A stretch of 64,000 bases of DNA, taken from contig JAHWDD010000006.1 in the NCBI GenBank assembly GCA_023897205.1, positions 3,286,001 to 3,350,000 on the forward strand, in the 5' to 3' direction. A program made the position numbers and the translations under genes. Each line of letters begins with the position of its first letter. The first letter of the stretch is position 1. Below the pieces are notes generated by a model that was not told the DNA's origin, ran no database searches, and saw only the letters and a program-made list of their open reading frames with translations. Source of the stretch: Exophiala sp. HKRS030 (taxonomy: Eukaryota; Ascomycota; Eurotiomycetes; Chaetothyriales; Herpotrichiellaceae). Shown here one piece after another: positions 21,121 through 33,127 of this stretch.

Positions 21121-22503
21121 TCACAATTTGGCCTCGCTCTTCTTCAATTCCTCCTCGGTGCTGGTCTTGCTCGCCTCCACACCGGTGGTCTTATACCCGA
21201 ACAAATAAGCCGCAACCTTCCTAATCTGCACCTCCTCACTCCCCTCTGTGATCCTGTACCTTCTGAAATGTCGCCAGATATGCTCGAACGGATAATGTCT
21301 CGAATACCCCACACCACCATGTACCTGAATGGCGCGATCAGCCGCCTCGGTGCACAGACGATTGGCATAGTAATTGCACATGCCGATCTTATGGCCGAGT
21401 TGCCGCTCAATTGCGATCCAGGGCGATTTCCCAGTCCTGTGTGCTTCGGCCGTGACTTGGTCCATCTCGACAGCGGTGCGGAGGATCAAAAGACGAAGCA
21501 TCTCGGCTTGGGTTGAGAGTTCGACCAGTGGCCATTGGATCGCTTGGTTGGATGACAATGGCTTGCCGAAGACTTTGCGTTGGTTGGCGTATTCGACGCT
21601 GCGGTCGATGCAGTACCGTGCGGCGCCGCAGCTGGAGCTGGCTTGACGAATGCGGTTCTCGTGCGTGAATGTTTGGGCGATGGCGAGACCGTTGTCGAGT
21701 GGGCCTAGGATCGCGGATGCCGGGACTTGCACTTTCTCGAAGAGTACGGTTGCGTGGTCTGTCGGCATGTTCAGCGTCCATTCGTACGAGGCGACCTCTA
21801 ACCCCGGCGTCTCCCGGGGTACGATGAAGGCGGTGATGCCACGGGGTGAACCATCTTTGCCTGATGTCCGTGCGAAGACGAGACAGTGTGTGGCATTGTG
21901 CATTCCCGTCTGCCACTTCTTGTTCCCGTTGATCTCGTATCCGTCTTCGCCGTTGGGAAGTTTGATCTTGGTCGCCGTCGTGTCCATGTGCGTGGCGTCA
22001 GAGCCGTGATGGATCTCAGTCAGACCGAATGTCGCACGGAACTCGCCGCGAATACTGGCGCCGATGAACTTGTCCTGCTGCTCCTTGGTGCCGTAATGCT
22101 GCAACATGATGATGATGGGGTTGTTTCCCACCACGCTATGCTCGTTCTGCAGATCATTCGCCAGACTGACACAGCCGCCGTATACGGGATGCGAGGATAG
22201 GAAATACCGGATTGCACACATGTAGAGATTGAGATTTGGGTGGCCAGATCCACCAAATTCCTTGGGAAAGCCAAAGCGGTAGAAGCCTGCTTCATCAGCC
22301 AGTTTGCGTGCCTGGTGGAGTAACTCTTCCCAGTCATCGGTTGGGAGGCCTTGGTTCTCCCATTGCGTCCGTGACGATTCTCGTCGGTGGTCGAAGAACC
22401 GGTTGTTATCGCCTTTATGTTGTAGTGGAAGGATTTTGTCGTTGACGAAGGCGTCGATACGTTTCAGGAATGCTTGGAGATCTGAGGGAAGTTCGAAATT
22501 CAT
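21121..22503 (-). CDS. Acyl-CoA dehydrogenase, probably peroxisomal
   Basis: FAD enzyme making trans-2-enoyl-CoA, the first step of fatty-acid or branched-chain acyl-CoA oxidation. Single exon, 460 residues. Family signatures visible: ATFGLTEIHHGSDATH (FAD and substrate loop), GYEINGNKKWQTG, and QVHGGVGYSRHYPFEHIWR near the C-terminus with the FAD-binding GG. It is longer at the C-terminus than a usual 400-430 residue enzyme, and ends in KSEAKL, so the last three residues A-K-L fit a type 1 peroxisomal targeting signal. No N-terminal mitochondrial presequence is seen. Its upstream region carries CCTCGG and CACGTG motifs, consistent with fatty-acid control (inference). Confidence 0.93.
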   Translation of the reverse strand: MNFELPSDLQAFLKRIDAFVNDKILPLQHKGDNNRFFDHRRESSRTQWENQGLPTDDWEELLHQARKLADEAGFYRFGFPKEFGGSGHPNLNLYMCAIRYFLSSHPVYGGCVSLANDLQNEHSVVGNNPIIIMLQHYGTKEQQDKFIGASIRGEFRATFGLTEIHHGSDATHMDTTATKIKLPNGEDGYEINGNKKWQTGMHNATHCLVFARTSGKDGSPRGITAFIVPRETPGLEVASYEWTLNMPTDHATVLFEKVQVPASAILGPLDNGLAIAQTFTHENRIRQASSSCGAARYCIDRSVEYANQRKVFGKPLSSNQAIQWPLVELSTQAEMLRLLILRTAVEMDQVTAEAHRTGKSPWIAIERQLGHKIGMCNYYANRLCTEAADRAIQVHGGVGYSRHYPFEHIWRHFRRYRITEGSEEVQIRKVAAYLFGYKTTGVEASKTSTEEELKKSEAKL

Positions 22504-22819
22504 AGTGGATGAACCTGAAAGTAAGATGATAGAAACACGTGTATCTGGTCCTTACTGTTGAGGGTGGAAGTAATATAAGGTGCTGGGCTTACTACACGGG
22601 CCTTCCTCAAGTCGTTGACGTGCCTTTCCTTCTCTCTCAGAGATCTCTCCAGATCAAGAATGAAAAGCTAAAAGTGTGAATTGGGACAAACCTTTGTTTT
22701 TGACATGATGATGAGCGAGTCAGCGAGATGTGGTATGATGCATATTTGAATGCGGAGAACCGACGACAAGATGTCTGGTGTCGGGGTTGAATCAACATTG
22801 AACCTTGGACATACTCGGC

Positions 22820-22825
22820 CCTCGG
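22820..22825 (+). promoter_or_regulatory. CCTCGG motif (FarA/FarB-type)
   Basis: CCTCGG lies about 320 bases upstream of the acyl-CoA dehydrogenase start. In Aspergillus nidulans FarA and FarB bind this core to induce fatty-acid oxidation genes. Function here is inferred. Confidence 0.35.
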
Positions 22826-22890
22826 TACAGCCGCTTCAGGGAGGTATGGCGTTGAGCGAGTGCAACACTCGGCCGTAGTTGATGCCTTAC

Positions 22891-22937
22891 CACGTGACTA
22901 ACCACACCACGTGAGTGAAAGGCAGGCACGGCACGTG
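22891..22937. promoter_or_regulatory. Three CACGTG boxes in 47 bases
   Basis: CACGTG occurs at 22891-22896, 22908-22913 and 22932-22937, 390-435 bases upstream of the acyl-CoA dehydrogenase. Three copies in 47 bases is far above chance and suggests a bHLH-bound element. Confidence 0.4.
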
Positions 22938-23087
22938 GCACGGGTGGCACGGGCAGGTTCGTGGCTTGGCCTGTGTGGCTTGGAGCTTTGCAAATGCTTA
23001 GGCTCTGTTAGGCGGTGTGTCATCGTCTTTAGGGGCTCTTGGTGATCAACAGAGGCACCTGGTGCCTACACACCCAGGCCAAGGGTC

Positions 23088-23100
23088 CCTCGGGCCGAGG
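23088..23100. promoter_or_regulatory. Inverted CCTCGG/CCGAGG pair
   Basis: CCTCGGGCCGAGG is an exact inverted repeat with two copies of the CCTCGG core facing each other over one base. It lies about 585 bases upstream of the acyl-CoA dehydrogenase and fits a dimeric zinc-cluster factor site of the FarA/FarB kind. Confidence 0.35.
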
Positions 23101-23405
23101 GGGCTTCATCGCCTTTATAGATTACCAAGTGGATTGCCCATTCCAATTCAGCATCATATTCCGTACTTATCAGCCCACTTAAGTACTGAAGGAGGATGAT
23201 GTGATAGATTGAGTGGAAATCCACTTGCGGAAGCTTGGGGAAGGTACCTGCAGAATGGGACCGCCTCGAGGGCTCCTTCCTGTCGTAATCACATGCCCAA
23301 ATCACGACATGCACAAATGAATATCCTTCAGCACGAGCCAAAACTTACAACGTCGTTTCTGTTCTGACGTTCGATCGTTTAAAGAAATACGATAAGTTCC
23401 CAAGT

Positions 23406-24905
23406 CTATACCTTGATCTTCAGACTCCAACCATGCTTATACACACGTGCCGCTCCTACAAACATGGCTCCCAATGCCGTTGTAAACCCCAGACCAAGCT
23501 GAGCCACCAGATATCCACCCCTTCCTCCACCGTTTGTTGATAACAATGCACCTCCAATGGGTGGTCCAGCAAGGCCCGCGAAGCTGAAGATTGAAAACGC
23601 CATGCCTAGTCGCACCCCGTTCTTACTCAGGTCATCATTCAGACTGGTAACAGTGGTTGGTAGGAGACACTGGAACGCCCCAGCTGAAAATCCATATAGC
23701 GTTGCGAATGCATAGAAGCCAACGCGGGACCCGACACCAATCCAAGCAAATGCAAATAGTGCATTGATAAACAGAAGAGGGATCATAGCGTTCAAAGGAC
23801 CAAAGTACCGATCAGCCACGAATCCCGTCATGAATCTCACAGGAATGGCCGCAGCATTGAACAATATCAATACTATCAGCGAGTCTGCATAGCTCAATCC
23901 GATCACCGTCCTTCCATATGATGCAATGAAATAGTAGGTGAAAAACAATCCCCCAAACACAAACGACATGCCAATCATGACAAGTGAGTATGGTACTTCG
24001 CGGAATGCTGCCCATTCAACTATCGGTCCAGACTTTCGTGGTGGCAGTCTAGGTCGTAAAAAGGCCAAACATATCATCAACAGTGTCAGATTCATGAATC
24101 CCAACACTCGTACTGTCCAGGCAAACCCGATTTTGGGTAACAATTCTCGCACAATCACGGGTATATGGCACCACCAGCAGAATTGCCACTTGATGTAATG
24201 GCAATCGCGAGTCCTCGGTTGTTGGTAAAGTATGTCGTGATCAACCCCATAGTGGGAGTGAAGAAGATGCCACTTCCCAATCCAGTGCAAATACCCTGCG
24301 CCAGCAGCAGCTGCCAGAAATTTGTGCAGAGACTTGTCATGAAAATCCCAATGACATGAATGACGGTTCCGATGAGGAATGTCGGCACCAACAATCCTGC
24401 ATCGAGAGCCCGACCAGAAAACGTGCTGACCACAAATACGACCCACAGTTGAACAGATCCGACCCAGGAAATCGTCGATTGGGATTCACCCAATGCTTCG
24501 GTATAATATGTTTGGTAAATGCCGAAAGAATTGATATACCCCCTACAATCCATGGGAACATTGTCAGTCATGAGCCAATGGTAGGTGACGAACTTGAAGA
24601 AAAAGAATGAAAGCAATACAGAACGTCTTCAATGAATCTTACCAACTTGTGAAACAGCACAAGAATGCTGCCGCCACCTGAATCCATGCCTTGAGTCCAC
24701 CATCCGGAGCTGGACCGGGATCGACGATGTGTCTTGTGCTTAGACGGGAAGCAACTTGTGCGAGACCATTGCTGGCAACTCTTTTCAGACCGGTTCGTGC
24801 AGAAGAGTTGGTTGCCGCTGAAGTCGACTTTCCCAATCGTGAGTTGCTATATTCATGGCTCTCATCATCAGATTTTTCAGCTGTCAATATGTCTAGACTG
24901 GACAT
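23406..24905 (-). CDS. MFS monocarboxylate-type transporter (frameshifted)
   Basis: Twelve-helix major facilitator of the fungal monocarboxylate transporter-like group. Two exons on the minus strand: 24905-24643 and 24542-23406; the 100-base intron has a GTAAGA donor, and a Trp codon is rebuilt across it, giving the typical FTSWGYINSFGIYQTYY start of helix 1. The second exon breaks frame in a C3 run (plus-strand GGG, 24159-24161), just after GGAIYP; the next frame continues VIVRELLPKIGFAW. Adding one base gives exactly 467 codons (466 residues). The N-terminus of about 70 residues is Ser-rich and cytosolic, then D-G-G-L-K-A-W marks the entry to helix 1, as in this group. Substrate is unknown; short acids are typical. 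Confidence 0.9.
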
Positions 24906-26536
24906 GATGCAAGATCACAGAATGCTTCATTTGCAAGAGAACGTCCAACCTGTCTTACCGACTGCAGTATATGTCTCGGGAATTATCAAGCAGCGGTCAG
25001 GAGATGCCACAAGGCGCAAGAAGCTTCCAGTCAAAACGTTGCAAGAACACAACGACAGAATAAGGCCCAAATGAAAACGACGAGGACTAAGTCTCTGGGT
25101 GTTTTGGGTATTGGAGATCGTCATGGGGAGTGGTTTTGTCCGTTCCTCGCCCCACATGTTACAGGACTTGGATGGCATTAGCAAAATTTGGCATGTCCTG
25201 GGTATGGTTTTCCACAGTCATTTGAGTTCGTACCCAATCCTGGGAGATATTAACTGCTACTGTACTACAGAAGCCGACCAGTCGCTTCGTTAGTTCATTC
25301 TATGTCTTTCCCATGTTATCCTTCCCTTCGAACACAGACGTCGCAGATTGCATTTCTCGACTATCACGCCTACATTTCCACGACGGTGCCTCGTCCTCAT
25401 TCAGGAGATCTGTGAATACTTGAAAGCGCGGGAAAAATCCAGTATGACTCAACTATATTGACTTCTCCAACATGCAAGCCGTGCGACCTAAAAGCAGAAA
25501 GTGCTGTCCATTGTTTGGCTGGAGCTCTCAACAGTCACAGTTGGAGTTTAAATCATCTGTGCCGGATAACCGACCAGACGGTGACTGGTTGACTGTGCTC
25601 GGCCATCTACGCCGTAGTGGTTGTAATGATGATCTAGTTTTATGCCACCTGCACCACGGGAGGTCTATCGTCTGCGTGGGTCTCCTGGGCAAGAATGGCA
25701 AATCATCTCGTCATGACAAAGTGGTTTTCTCCGCATGAGGCTTGATTTTGATCGGAAGAAGTCCGAGACCTATCTGTGGCCACAGACGCCATTCGTTCAT
25801 CTCCATGATTTACCTATCTGTAAGGGATTCTTATTGCGAACCATTGAGAAGTCGAAAAAATCAACATCTATCCAGGGAACGCGATCGTGCTGAACATGTC
25901 CATGTCGAGCAAATCTCGAGACTCTGCATAACTTTCGTCGACAGCTCCTCTTGATATTGACCTGACCGTGGATGCGAGGAGACTTCAGCCTGGCTAGTGA
26001 AACGAAAACAAGTCTCAATTGTTAGCCGTGGTCATAGTGACGGTGATATGCAGATAGGCCCATACTCGCAGTGTCTTTGATTGATACTGTTACAATCTGA
26101 TATCCCACCATTCTTCCCTTCCACTACTAGGCATGCCAGCGGTAAAGTATTTCCTATGATCAAACAAGCTGGGGAGTCATTGGATGATTACCTGTTGAAT
26201 CTCTTCTTCACGAGGAGTCTTCATGTGTCATTTTCAATCTTCTGTTTTATCATGTACTTGAATATTTTCATTCATGGCTAAGCCTCATCTTGTCTGGCAT
26301 TCGCTGTCTGGCTGTGTCTGTTGTATCCTGTTTTTCCATATCCATACCCTGATTTTCCCGTTTATTCATGCATTCAGTCATATCTAGTCATAGCATCGTA
26401 ACCCTGATCCCAGCCTCACGGGTGGGTTTCAATCATACTTTTTTCTCTCCCTTCTGGTCTCGCAGCTCCAAGCTCTTCCCCCTCTCCCATCATATCAAAG
26501 CGAAGAGGGCAAGGCCATGCAATGCAATGCAACGAA
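24906..26536. other. Gene-poor intergenic region
   Basis: About 1.6 kb between the MFS start and the 3' end of the carboxylesterase. Only short open frames without protein character are present; no repeat or RNA gene was recognised. Confidence 0.4.
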
Positions 26537-28347
26537 TCAATCCTCATAAAGGCCGCTGACGCTGCGCCAGTACGCACATTCATCCAGCGCCCAGCCATCA
26601 AGCACGAACTGGGCGACGACACCCTTATCCGTGCCGCCTGCGCGCTCGTCGTTGCCCAGGCCGATGACCATTGATTTCCCACTTTCTCCATTATCATCTC
26701 GATGATCCCCAGTATCACCACCACTGTATCTCGCCCACTCGAGCCTCTCGTCGCCATTGGGATCACCGCGTACAATAAAACTCGTGATATAGCCATGAAA
26801 CAGCCGCGCAAGCTCGTCCTGCGTGGCCGACAATGAGCGCACATCCGGGTTCATCGTCTCATACGCCACCTGGTCGCCGTGGTTGGCCCCGCCCATGACC
26901 GTCCGGTTCACCGCCCAGTGGTACAGGTACACGTCGCCGGTGAATGTCGATGCCGTCTGGCGCACCGCGCACGAGTAAGCGTATTGTCCGTATGCGGCTT
27001 CCAAGCGTCGGTATTGCGCCCCTGTGTGTCGCCATTCCGGGTATGCTGATGCCGGGTAGATGGTGCTTACGTTTTCGTGCTTGGAAGAGGAGGACGTGGT
27101 GGTGTGGTTGAGTTGCGGGAGGAGGGTGGTGAAGAAAGCGTCGAATTGAGCGGATGTGGATAGGTTTTGTGGCACGTACAGTGAGCCTTCGTTGGTGTTG
27201 AAGCCCGTGAGGATGGGGATCGACGGTGCTGTTTCGTTGAGTGGTCGGCCGGGTACGACGTCGTCGTCGATCACGGGCTGCCATGCCCAGCGCAACGAGG
27301 GGTTCCATTGGTCGAATACACTGTTTGATGCGTTAAGCAGGTCGGTGATGTTGGCGGCTCGTAGGCATGTAATGTCCGTGCATCCGACTTTGGACATGAA
27401 GAGGTCGGCTTGCTGTTTGTTCAACGTCGAGTTCCACGGGTGCAAGGCCCGCGAGAATGGCCCGCCGGATTCCATGATCGCACGGTGGAATGTGCTCTTG
27501 TTGTTGTAGATGTGATGTCCTATGGAATGTGCTCCGGCCGACAAGCCGAAGATGGTCACTTGCTCGGGATCGCCACCGAACGCGGCAATGTTCTCTTGCA
27601 CCCATTCGAGGAGTAGGACTTGGTCGTGTAGGCCCAGGTTGAGAATTCCTTCTTCCTCGGTGAGTGCTGAGTTGAGGAATCCAAGCGCGCCGAGTCGGTA
27701 GTTAAAGGATACGGCGACGAGTGGTTCTGCCCATGAGACCATGGACGCTGTGTCGTGGCTCTTGGAAGCACCTCGTGTGAAGGCTCCGCCGTGGAAATAT
27801 ACTCCGACTGGTAACTTGGTGTTCTTCTCGCCGCTTGGCTTGAAGACGTTGACTGTTAGACAGTCTTCGTCACTGTTGTCTACTCCTGGGATTGGGATGA
27901 GTTGTTTGCCAGGACAACTATGCGGGGTTTAAGTTAGCCTGTAGACTGAGCGAGTATACAGGTCAGCTGCACATACCTTGGTCCATACTTGATGGCGTCG
28001 AAAGTGTCGTTGGATGCCAGAACATGCTTGGGTCGGGCGAATCTCAAGTCTCCAACCACTGGAAGTGCATACGGTATACCCAGATATGCTTCTACCACCT
28101 TGTCGAAGTCATTTCGATATAGCAGTGCACCCTGGAATGTCCCTTGGTAAAGAGTGACGGCCGGTATGGGCCCGGGCAAGTATAGGAAAGCCACGACGGC
28201 GAGGGTGACGACAAGCAAAACACAAGCAATACCCAACAGCACAATGGCCTTTGTGAAATTCGAGATTCTAGAAAACTTTGGCCATCGTGCTGTCTTCTCG
28301 TGTAGAGGTCCAGCTCTGATTGTCACCGGTTCCTTCTCGAGATCCAT
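26537..28347 (-). CDS. Type B carboxylesterase, membrane-anchored
   Basis: Carboxylesterase/cholinesterase-family hydrolase, 583 residues. Two exons on the minus strand: 28347-27977 and 27917-26537, with a 59-base intron (GTATGT donor, CATAG acceptor). Residues 34-57 form a single hydrophobic helix preceded by basic residues, so this is a type II membrane protein with the catalytic domain outside the cytosol, rather than a secreted one. The triad is visible: S250 (GLSAGAHS), E367 (NTNEGSLY) and H470 (ANHGDQV). The oxyanion segment YFHGGAF is present. Several N-x-S/T sites agree with a lumenal or external domain. The start is the ATG of MDLEKEPV; a longer frame upstream lacks an ATG and has no family character. 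Confidence 0.9.
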
Positions 28348-31300
28348 AATGTTATAAATCTGTGGTCGTCGTTGTGGTATTATTAGCGGCTGTTGTCGCC
28401 GAAGCGGATACCACAAGTAAAAGTGAGGCTCTATTACGTCGAAGGATCATTATAGCCCTTGTCGACAATCGCTCGTTTGCGAATCCTGCTGAGTGACTTG
28501 CATGGTTCTTACATGTGAGATCAGCCCCGGCTGTCCAAGGGGAGGGGGCCGCCTGGGACTTTATCACTAGAACAACGGGCACAGCAAATTCTAGGTCGTT
28601 GGAATGGCGCCATGATGGATTGGTCCTTGTTTTAGGCAAATGGCGACGGAAGTGGACGAGATCACGAATTCGGTGGCTTGTCTTTTCGCTTTGAGTTTTT
28701 TCACAGTCAATTGTGCAATTCGGGCAGTTCTAGAACAATGGTGACGGCCTGCAAGTCTCGTAAGCGATGCTGTCTGACGGATTGGTTTTTGTTTCTGTTC
28801 GAACCCTACCTCCGGAGTCTCCCTAGAGCTGTCACTAGCTGTCCATCGGTTATGCCTAATTCAGCCTATCGAATGGACCCCCGCAACCACGATCGGTGGA
28901 ATGGGGAAGTTGCAGGTAGTAATCGTCTCGTCTGACTTCAAAATATCCTCATCTGGCGTGCTCGGCCAGGCACATCGATTTTGACCACAATCTACCCTTG
29001 TTCTCCCCGTGTACGGAGAAGGCCTTATCCTGACTTGGCTTTCTCCGTGGCCCTTGGAGGTTAGGGAGCTTGAAAGATCAGACACCCAGCTAACAGTGTC
29101 CACAGTATCATCGTCTCAACTGGACCAGACTTCTTTCCACAAATCGGATCAGCACGTGGATCATTTGACTTCTTTAGCCTATCGATTCATCGCAAATTAA
29201 GACCATCATCAATGCAAGGTCTGGAGTCGTCTATCATGTCATGAATCTTCGCAAGCTTCAGACAACCTTTGTTCACGGGGAATCTTTTTGATATCCTCGT
29301 CTCCGAATCGTGGGTTTGATCTCCCTTGATCGAAAGTACGTCAGCTTCTTGTGAAAGCCATCTCACATCAAACACGGAGTGAGGTCATCTGGCCGTGTTA
29401 AACGATATAAGGCGGCCACGGCCTCCGTCCAAGCGGTGCCCGCCTCCGACTGTCTTTTGTTCCTCGGAAGAGGGCTACAAGAACGGAAACGAAGCAAAAG
29501 GAAGCGACACTAATTGGCCTCTATTGATTTCTTTCATTTACGAGAATCGTCTTTGGGCGTTGCGCTGAGCTTTTCAGCTCCATAATGATATCCTCAGGTT
29601 TTCACCAGTCAGCGTCGTCTCTTCCAGCCACGTGCAACGAATGGCTTGGTGGCACTCTTTAATCACGTGCCTCGAGTATCGAGAACTATCCAACAGAATG
29701 CAAAGTTGAGTTCTGTCATTGATGAACCGGTTTATCACTTGCATTTCGAGAATTGGAAAAGGGTGCAGTTTGACCACATCTGCAGTATTGCGCTCGAAGC
29801 AACGTGCTGCATCACGGTCACGTGGTCACAGGATTGCCAACTCTAGCCTTTTAAAGGTTGCTTCGTTCCCATGTGGATGATTGCGAGTGACTTCTTGGAG
29901 GAATATCCCTCACTACGTTATTGTCTTGATCGTTTGACCTACCAGGCCTGAGACATGTAGCCGGGTACATCGGTCAGCCGCTCTCAAGGACGTCTAGTGA
30001 CCAAGGTGAGCTGGTGTGAGATAATTCCAGGACCAGGTCTCCATTACCTTGAAGGATATTATCTACGAAGAATCCTCTCATCCGAGATATCTGTGAAGGC
30101 AAAAAGATAGTCACATGATTCTGGGTCTGCGTACTCTCGCGGCGAAACCTTTTCGTCAATCCAAATCCAAGCATGACATGGATGGGGCTACGACAAGCAC
30201 ATTTGTCAGGTTATATCCTCTTACTCTCGAAGAGATATACAGCTCATATCAGGGAGCAGACGTCAATCCAATCAGGCCACCACGTAATGCTTACATTATC
30301 GAGTTCCTAGTGTTGTTTCTCTCCAGGAAATGCAATCGGCGTTTAACAAGGACCTTCGGCATGAACCCCGAGATGCAGAGATCACCAGGAGTTGCTCTTT
30401 CGATTATGCCCGGGTTCGGTAATAGTCTCAACCCAGAGTCTAGAGGCCGTTTTATGTACGGTGCTAGCTCTGTTTGAATCACCCAGCACAATACACCTAG
30501 CGACACCTCGTGTACGACCATTCGTCACTGCTGACAGGCAGTTTACCGGCCATTTCCGAGACGCATGATGGATCCCGGCAGGCTCTGGATCTTCCTCTGG
30601 GGTAACGGCGACTAAATTTGACACCGAGGCACATATTCTCCCTTCACCCCCTTGCCGCCGTTGGTAGCTCCATCTCTTGCGATGCCCTTGTCTAAGAACA
30701 GTTTGGGCACGTGAGGGGTCAACAGTCCATTGTAACCTCAGCGTCTCTAGCGTTTGCCGAGGCCTGAGAACCATGCCGCTTGCAGCAGAAGGTGACTTGA
30801 CTTCTGAATAGCAACTACGACAGAAGGTAAAAGTCAGTTCACTTGCGTGGAGGCTGAGTTCAGACATCTAAGACGTAATACGAGCCTCTCGGCGTCTATG
30901 TGTGATGTACAGAAGCTCTGATTAGTGTCTGCTTACGGCAAAAAGGACAAATGCTTTGTTAACTGATTCCATTTTGCGGGGTAGGCATCAGAACCTTGTC
31001 CATTTCATCCGGCACATGCGCACCAGTCACGCCCTTCCTTTTCAAGAGTTACTTTGTGGGCCTGAGTTCCGCAGATTTCGATCCTTGGAGAAAACTACCA
31101 GTGCTTACACTCCCATCCATCTGTTACCGCATTCACAGTTGTACAAATGTGGTCCTTTTGGGAACGGTAAGATTTGACTATCGACCAAATAACGGCGATC
31201 ATCGGATGGGACACGGACTACATGACGCAGACAATTGGAATAGTCTCAACGGTATTTCTCCATACAAGGTATCCAGTTTGGACCACAATTTGATCGGTGC

Positions 31301-31798
31301 AGCGGGGATGCTGGTGGTCAGCCTTAACCAAAATTATTGGCATTATCACCATTGGCCGATTTATGGCTCGCCCAGCACGGGAGGGGTTATGGCCTTGCCA
31401 TGTCCCATCTCGAGTACACGACGTGCATCCGAATCTACCAGGAGTTGTGCCAGATTAGCAACGTGGTGCACATCATAAAGCCTATCACACCAGTCGTGAT
31501 GATCAGAGGCCGATCCTGATATGATGTGAAAGCATGTTTCGGTGTCACGTTCCCCGAAGCTCGATGCGAGGGTTGGAACTTAACGACCACACTATTTCGC
31601 GCACGTTGCAACCTTTATTTCTTCCTTCAACTCCTGTTCATTCGCTTTCTCTGTTCTTCTGTGTTGATCGACTTAAGATCTAAAACTCTTTTTCCCTGAT
31701 TGGCCCGGAACTGGTCGTCGTTGTATCCCTAGCAGCAAAGCCAAACCTTGTCACCCTGTCCCAACAAGCAATAAAGAAAGCCCGATCCACTGAGACAA
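28348..31798. other. Long gene-poor region
   Basis: About 3.45 kb between divergent genes. Four CACGTG boxes lie at 29153, 29629, 29664 and 29819, so part may be promoter. A 161-codon open frame on the minus strand (30867-30382) starts MSELSLHASELTFTFCRSC but has no recognisable family and uneven composition; I do not call it a gene. Confidence 0.4.
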
Positions 31799-33127
31799 AT
31801 GGCGTCCGATCCTATTTCTTTTGCTCAAGACGGTAGCCTACCAAAGGATCCTCAAGCCATGGCTTTCGAAAAATCAGGGTCGTCGTCCTCAACTCCGCCA
31901 GCAACTAGTACACATACTGAAGATGTCAACTTACACCATCGCCATCTTCAGCCAGAACAATATCGACATACCACTGTTGACGGCCAACCAGCCTATGCTG
32001 AGCATGGGGCCTTGGTCGATCACAAGACTCCTCAAGAGTTGAACATCGAGGCGGAACCAGATCTCCGATGGAGTAAAATCCGTCATTATATGAGAGAACC
32101 ATTCTCGGAATTCTTCGGTGTTTTCATCCTCATTCTGTTCGGAGATGGTGTGGTCGCTCAAGTGGTCCTCTCGGGTGGTACGAAAGGTGACTATCAGTCT
32201 ATATCATGGGGCTGGGGGTAAGTAGCACTGAAGACAGTCGATGGATAGTACTGACGACTTCAGCTTGGGGGTCATGCTGGGTGTGTATACTTCGGGAATT
32301 TCAGGTGCACATATCAACCCAGCCGTCACACTTGCAAGTAAGCACGACTCCCCTGGACATTTATTGCTCACTCACAACAATGCGGATCCATTCACCACAT
32401 CGTGTATCTTACCACTAACATAATTTGTAACACTTCCAGACTGCGTTTTCCGAAAATTTCCTTGGCGCAAATTCCCGGTATACCTAGTCGCCCAAGTACT
32501 AGGTGCCATGACAGCATCCGCGATTGTATATGCCAATTACAAGTCTGCAATCGACGTATTTGAAGGAGGAGCCAATATCAGGACTGTCCCTGGCTTTTCG
32601 GAGACTGCAACCGCCGGGATATTCTGCACCTACCCAGCTCCATTCATGACGAAGACGGGTCAATTCTTTTCCGAGTTCATCGCTAGCACGATACTTATGT
32701 TCCTCATATATGCACTGAAGGACGACGGTAATCTCGGAGCGGGCCCTCTAACACCTCTTGCACTTTTCTTTGTCATCTTCGGTATTGGAGCTTGTTTCGG
32801 ATGGGAGACGGGTTATGCTATCAATCTAGCTCGTGACTTTGGACCTCGTCTGGTCTCGTATATGATCGGATACGGTCCGGAAGTTTGGCGAGCTGGAGAT
32901 TATTATTTCTGGGTGAGTGTATTGCTCTATAAAGTCAGTTTCACTATACTCACACAATGCAGGTGCCCATGGTTGCACCATTCTGCGGCTGTCTCTTTGG
33001 TGGATGGCTTTACGACACGTTCCTCTTCACGGGGGAGTCGCCCATTAATACACCTGCTATGGGCTTGCAGAGATTCTTGCAGCCTAACAGAAAGACATGG
33101 TCAAATACTTACACCGCACCAGTCTAA
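31799..33127 (+). CDS. Aquaglyceroporin (MIP family)
   Basis: Channel for glycerol and/or water in the plasma membrane; 376 residues. Four exons: 31799-32217, 32264-32337, 32440-32912 and 32963-33127, with introns of 46, 102 and 50 bases, all GT..AG. The first pore motif is a normal N158-P-A (GAHINPAVTLA). The second is N293-L-A followed by R296-D (AINLARDFGPRL), a variant known from fungal aquaglyceroporins. The N-terminal 100 residues are a long, polar cytosolic extension, as in fungal members. The C-terminus ends SNTYTAPV. The acidic residue after NLAR favours glycerol over strict water selectivity (family knowledge). Confidence 0.93.

Larger units (their letters stand above)
22504..23405. 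other. Intergenic region upstream of the acyl-CoA dehydrogenase
   Basis: About 900 bases between the acyl-CoA dehydrogenase start and the 3' end of the MFS gene. It holds clustered CCTCGG and CACGTG motifs, listed separately. No gene is seen. Confidence 0.5.

Noticed and set aside
10120..28347. Secondary-metabolite gene cluster
   Set aside because: Tailoring-type enzymes and a carrier are present, but there is no PKS, NRPS, terpene synthase or cluster regulator, so the label is not supported.
30382..30867. 161-codon minus-strand frame starting MSELSLHASELTFTFCRSC
   Set aside because: Uneven composition, no recognisable family, no supporting neighbours. It could be revisited with RNA data.
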